In this document: positions 8,015 through 8,284 of the stretch, one piece after another
How positions within the stretch are numbered: position 1 is the first letter of the stretch
Layout of the letters: every line of letters starts with the position of its first letter
Assembly: GCF_943912665.1 (NCBI RefSeq)
Contig: NZ_CALTVG010000081.1
Span: forward strand, 1-8,284
From: an uncultured Corynebacterium sp.
GTDB lineage: Bacteria > Actinomycetota > Actinomycetes > Mycobacteriales > Mycobacteriaceae
Length of the DNA stretch: 8,284 nucleotides
Direction of reading: 5' to 3'
The notes under the pieces: generated by a model
Told to the model about the DNA's origin: nothing
Database searches by the model: none
The model's input: the letters and a program-made list of their open reading frames with translations, nothing else
Translations under genes and position numbers: made by a program

Positions 8015-8284
8015 ATGCAGGAGGAGATTGTCAGCGCCATCCTCTCCTCCCTGCCTCGCGGCTCCCGCCCATCCGGCGTCTTCGTCTTCACGGTGGAGGC
8101 CTTCTGCTAGGTGCTGTGGGTCGGCGCCGGAATCATCGGGGCGCTGGCCGGGCAAGGTATCCCCGCCTCTATCGAAGGCCTGGAATTTGCCCTCGTGGCA
8201 CTCTTCGTGGTTCTGGCCATCGACTCCTTCCAGAACAACAAGGATTACTCCCTCCCGCTAAGTGCCTGCGCCCTGGGAATTCTC
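8015..8284 (+). pseudogene. azlC: AzlC/BrnF-type branched-chain amino acid exporter, degraded (3' end off the window)
   Basis: The frame from ATG 8015 reads 31 residues to TAG (8108-8110) and then stays open for 58 codons to the edge. Text after the stop (VLWVGAGIIGALAG, then SIEGLEFALVALFVVLAIDS) matches the middle-to-late helices of AzlC/BrnF, the large subunit of the branched-chain amino acid exporter: C. glutamicum BrnF has a similar IKGLEFALCSLFVTLTLDS stretch. The stop falls where the family continues (EAFC-stop-VLWVG), and CAG to TAG is a simple route. Also missing are the roughly 130-150 N-terminal family residues, including the first helices. The opening MQEEIVSAILSS could be the original N-terminus joined by internal deletion to a mid-protein segment beginning SLPRGSRPSG; this junction is inference. 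Family assignment is good; the inactive state is strongly indicated unless the TAG is a sequencing error. Confidence 0.75.

Noticed and set aside
8028..8261. A 77-codon plus-strand open frame near the right edge
   Set aside because: It is out of frame with the clear AzlC-like text in the same bases and has Ser/Pro/Arg-rich shadow composition.

Overview
The window looks like a chromosomal segment from a high-GC actinobacterium, most likely Corynebacterium or a close relative. It is GC-rich with strong G/C bias at third codon positions. It holds the block tRNA nucleotidyltransferase / Nudix hydrolase / DUF6049 secreted protein / MurJ with a pseudokinase tail. I recognise the same order in Mycobacterium (pcnA, mutT4, Rv3909, mviN). 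Genus assignment is inference from gene content and protein style.

Layout. From 5915 leftwards on the minus strand lies a compact three-gene operon. A MutT4-like Nudix hydrolase (5915-5313) overlaps by 4 bases (GTGA) a 750-residue signal-peptide and membrane-anchored DUF6049 protein (5316-3064). Eight bases later murJ begins (3055) and runs off the left edge, open for 1018 codons. MurJ has a disordered N-terminus, a lipid II flippase core, a degenerate kinase domain, a further transmembrane helix and an outside C-terminal domain. From 5944 rightwards on the plus strand, a CCA-adding enzyme gene (5944-7377) is followed after two bases by a YqgE/AlgH-family gene (7380-7979). The right end holds the remains of an AzlC/BrnF-type branched-chain amino acid exporter gene, short at its front and interrupted by an in-frame TAG.

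The two operons diverge from a 28-bp gap. It holds two back-to-back -10-like hexamers placed 7-8 bases from the start codons, which suggests leaderless transcripts in both directions. The azlC remnant has the same spacing.

The minus operon joins a nucleotide-pool or RNA-cleaning enzyme to the cell-wall precursor flippase and an extracellular partner candidate. The plus operon joins tRNA 3'-end maturation to a protein of unknown function. The most unusual signal is compositional: about 1.4 kb inside murJ, almost exactly the flippase core, uses far more A/T-ending codons than the rest of the same gene and its neighbours, as expected of intragenic recombination. No stretch over 300 bases lacks a gene, and I see no RNA gene, CRISPR array, insertion sequence or prophage part.
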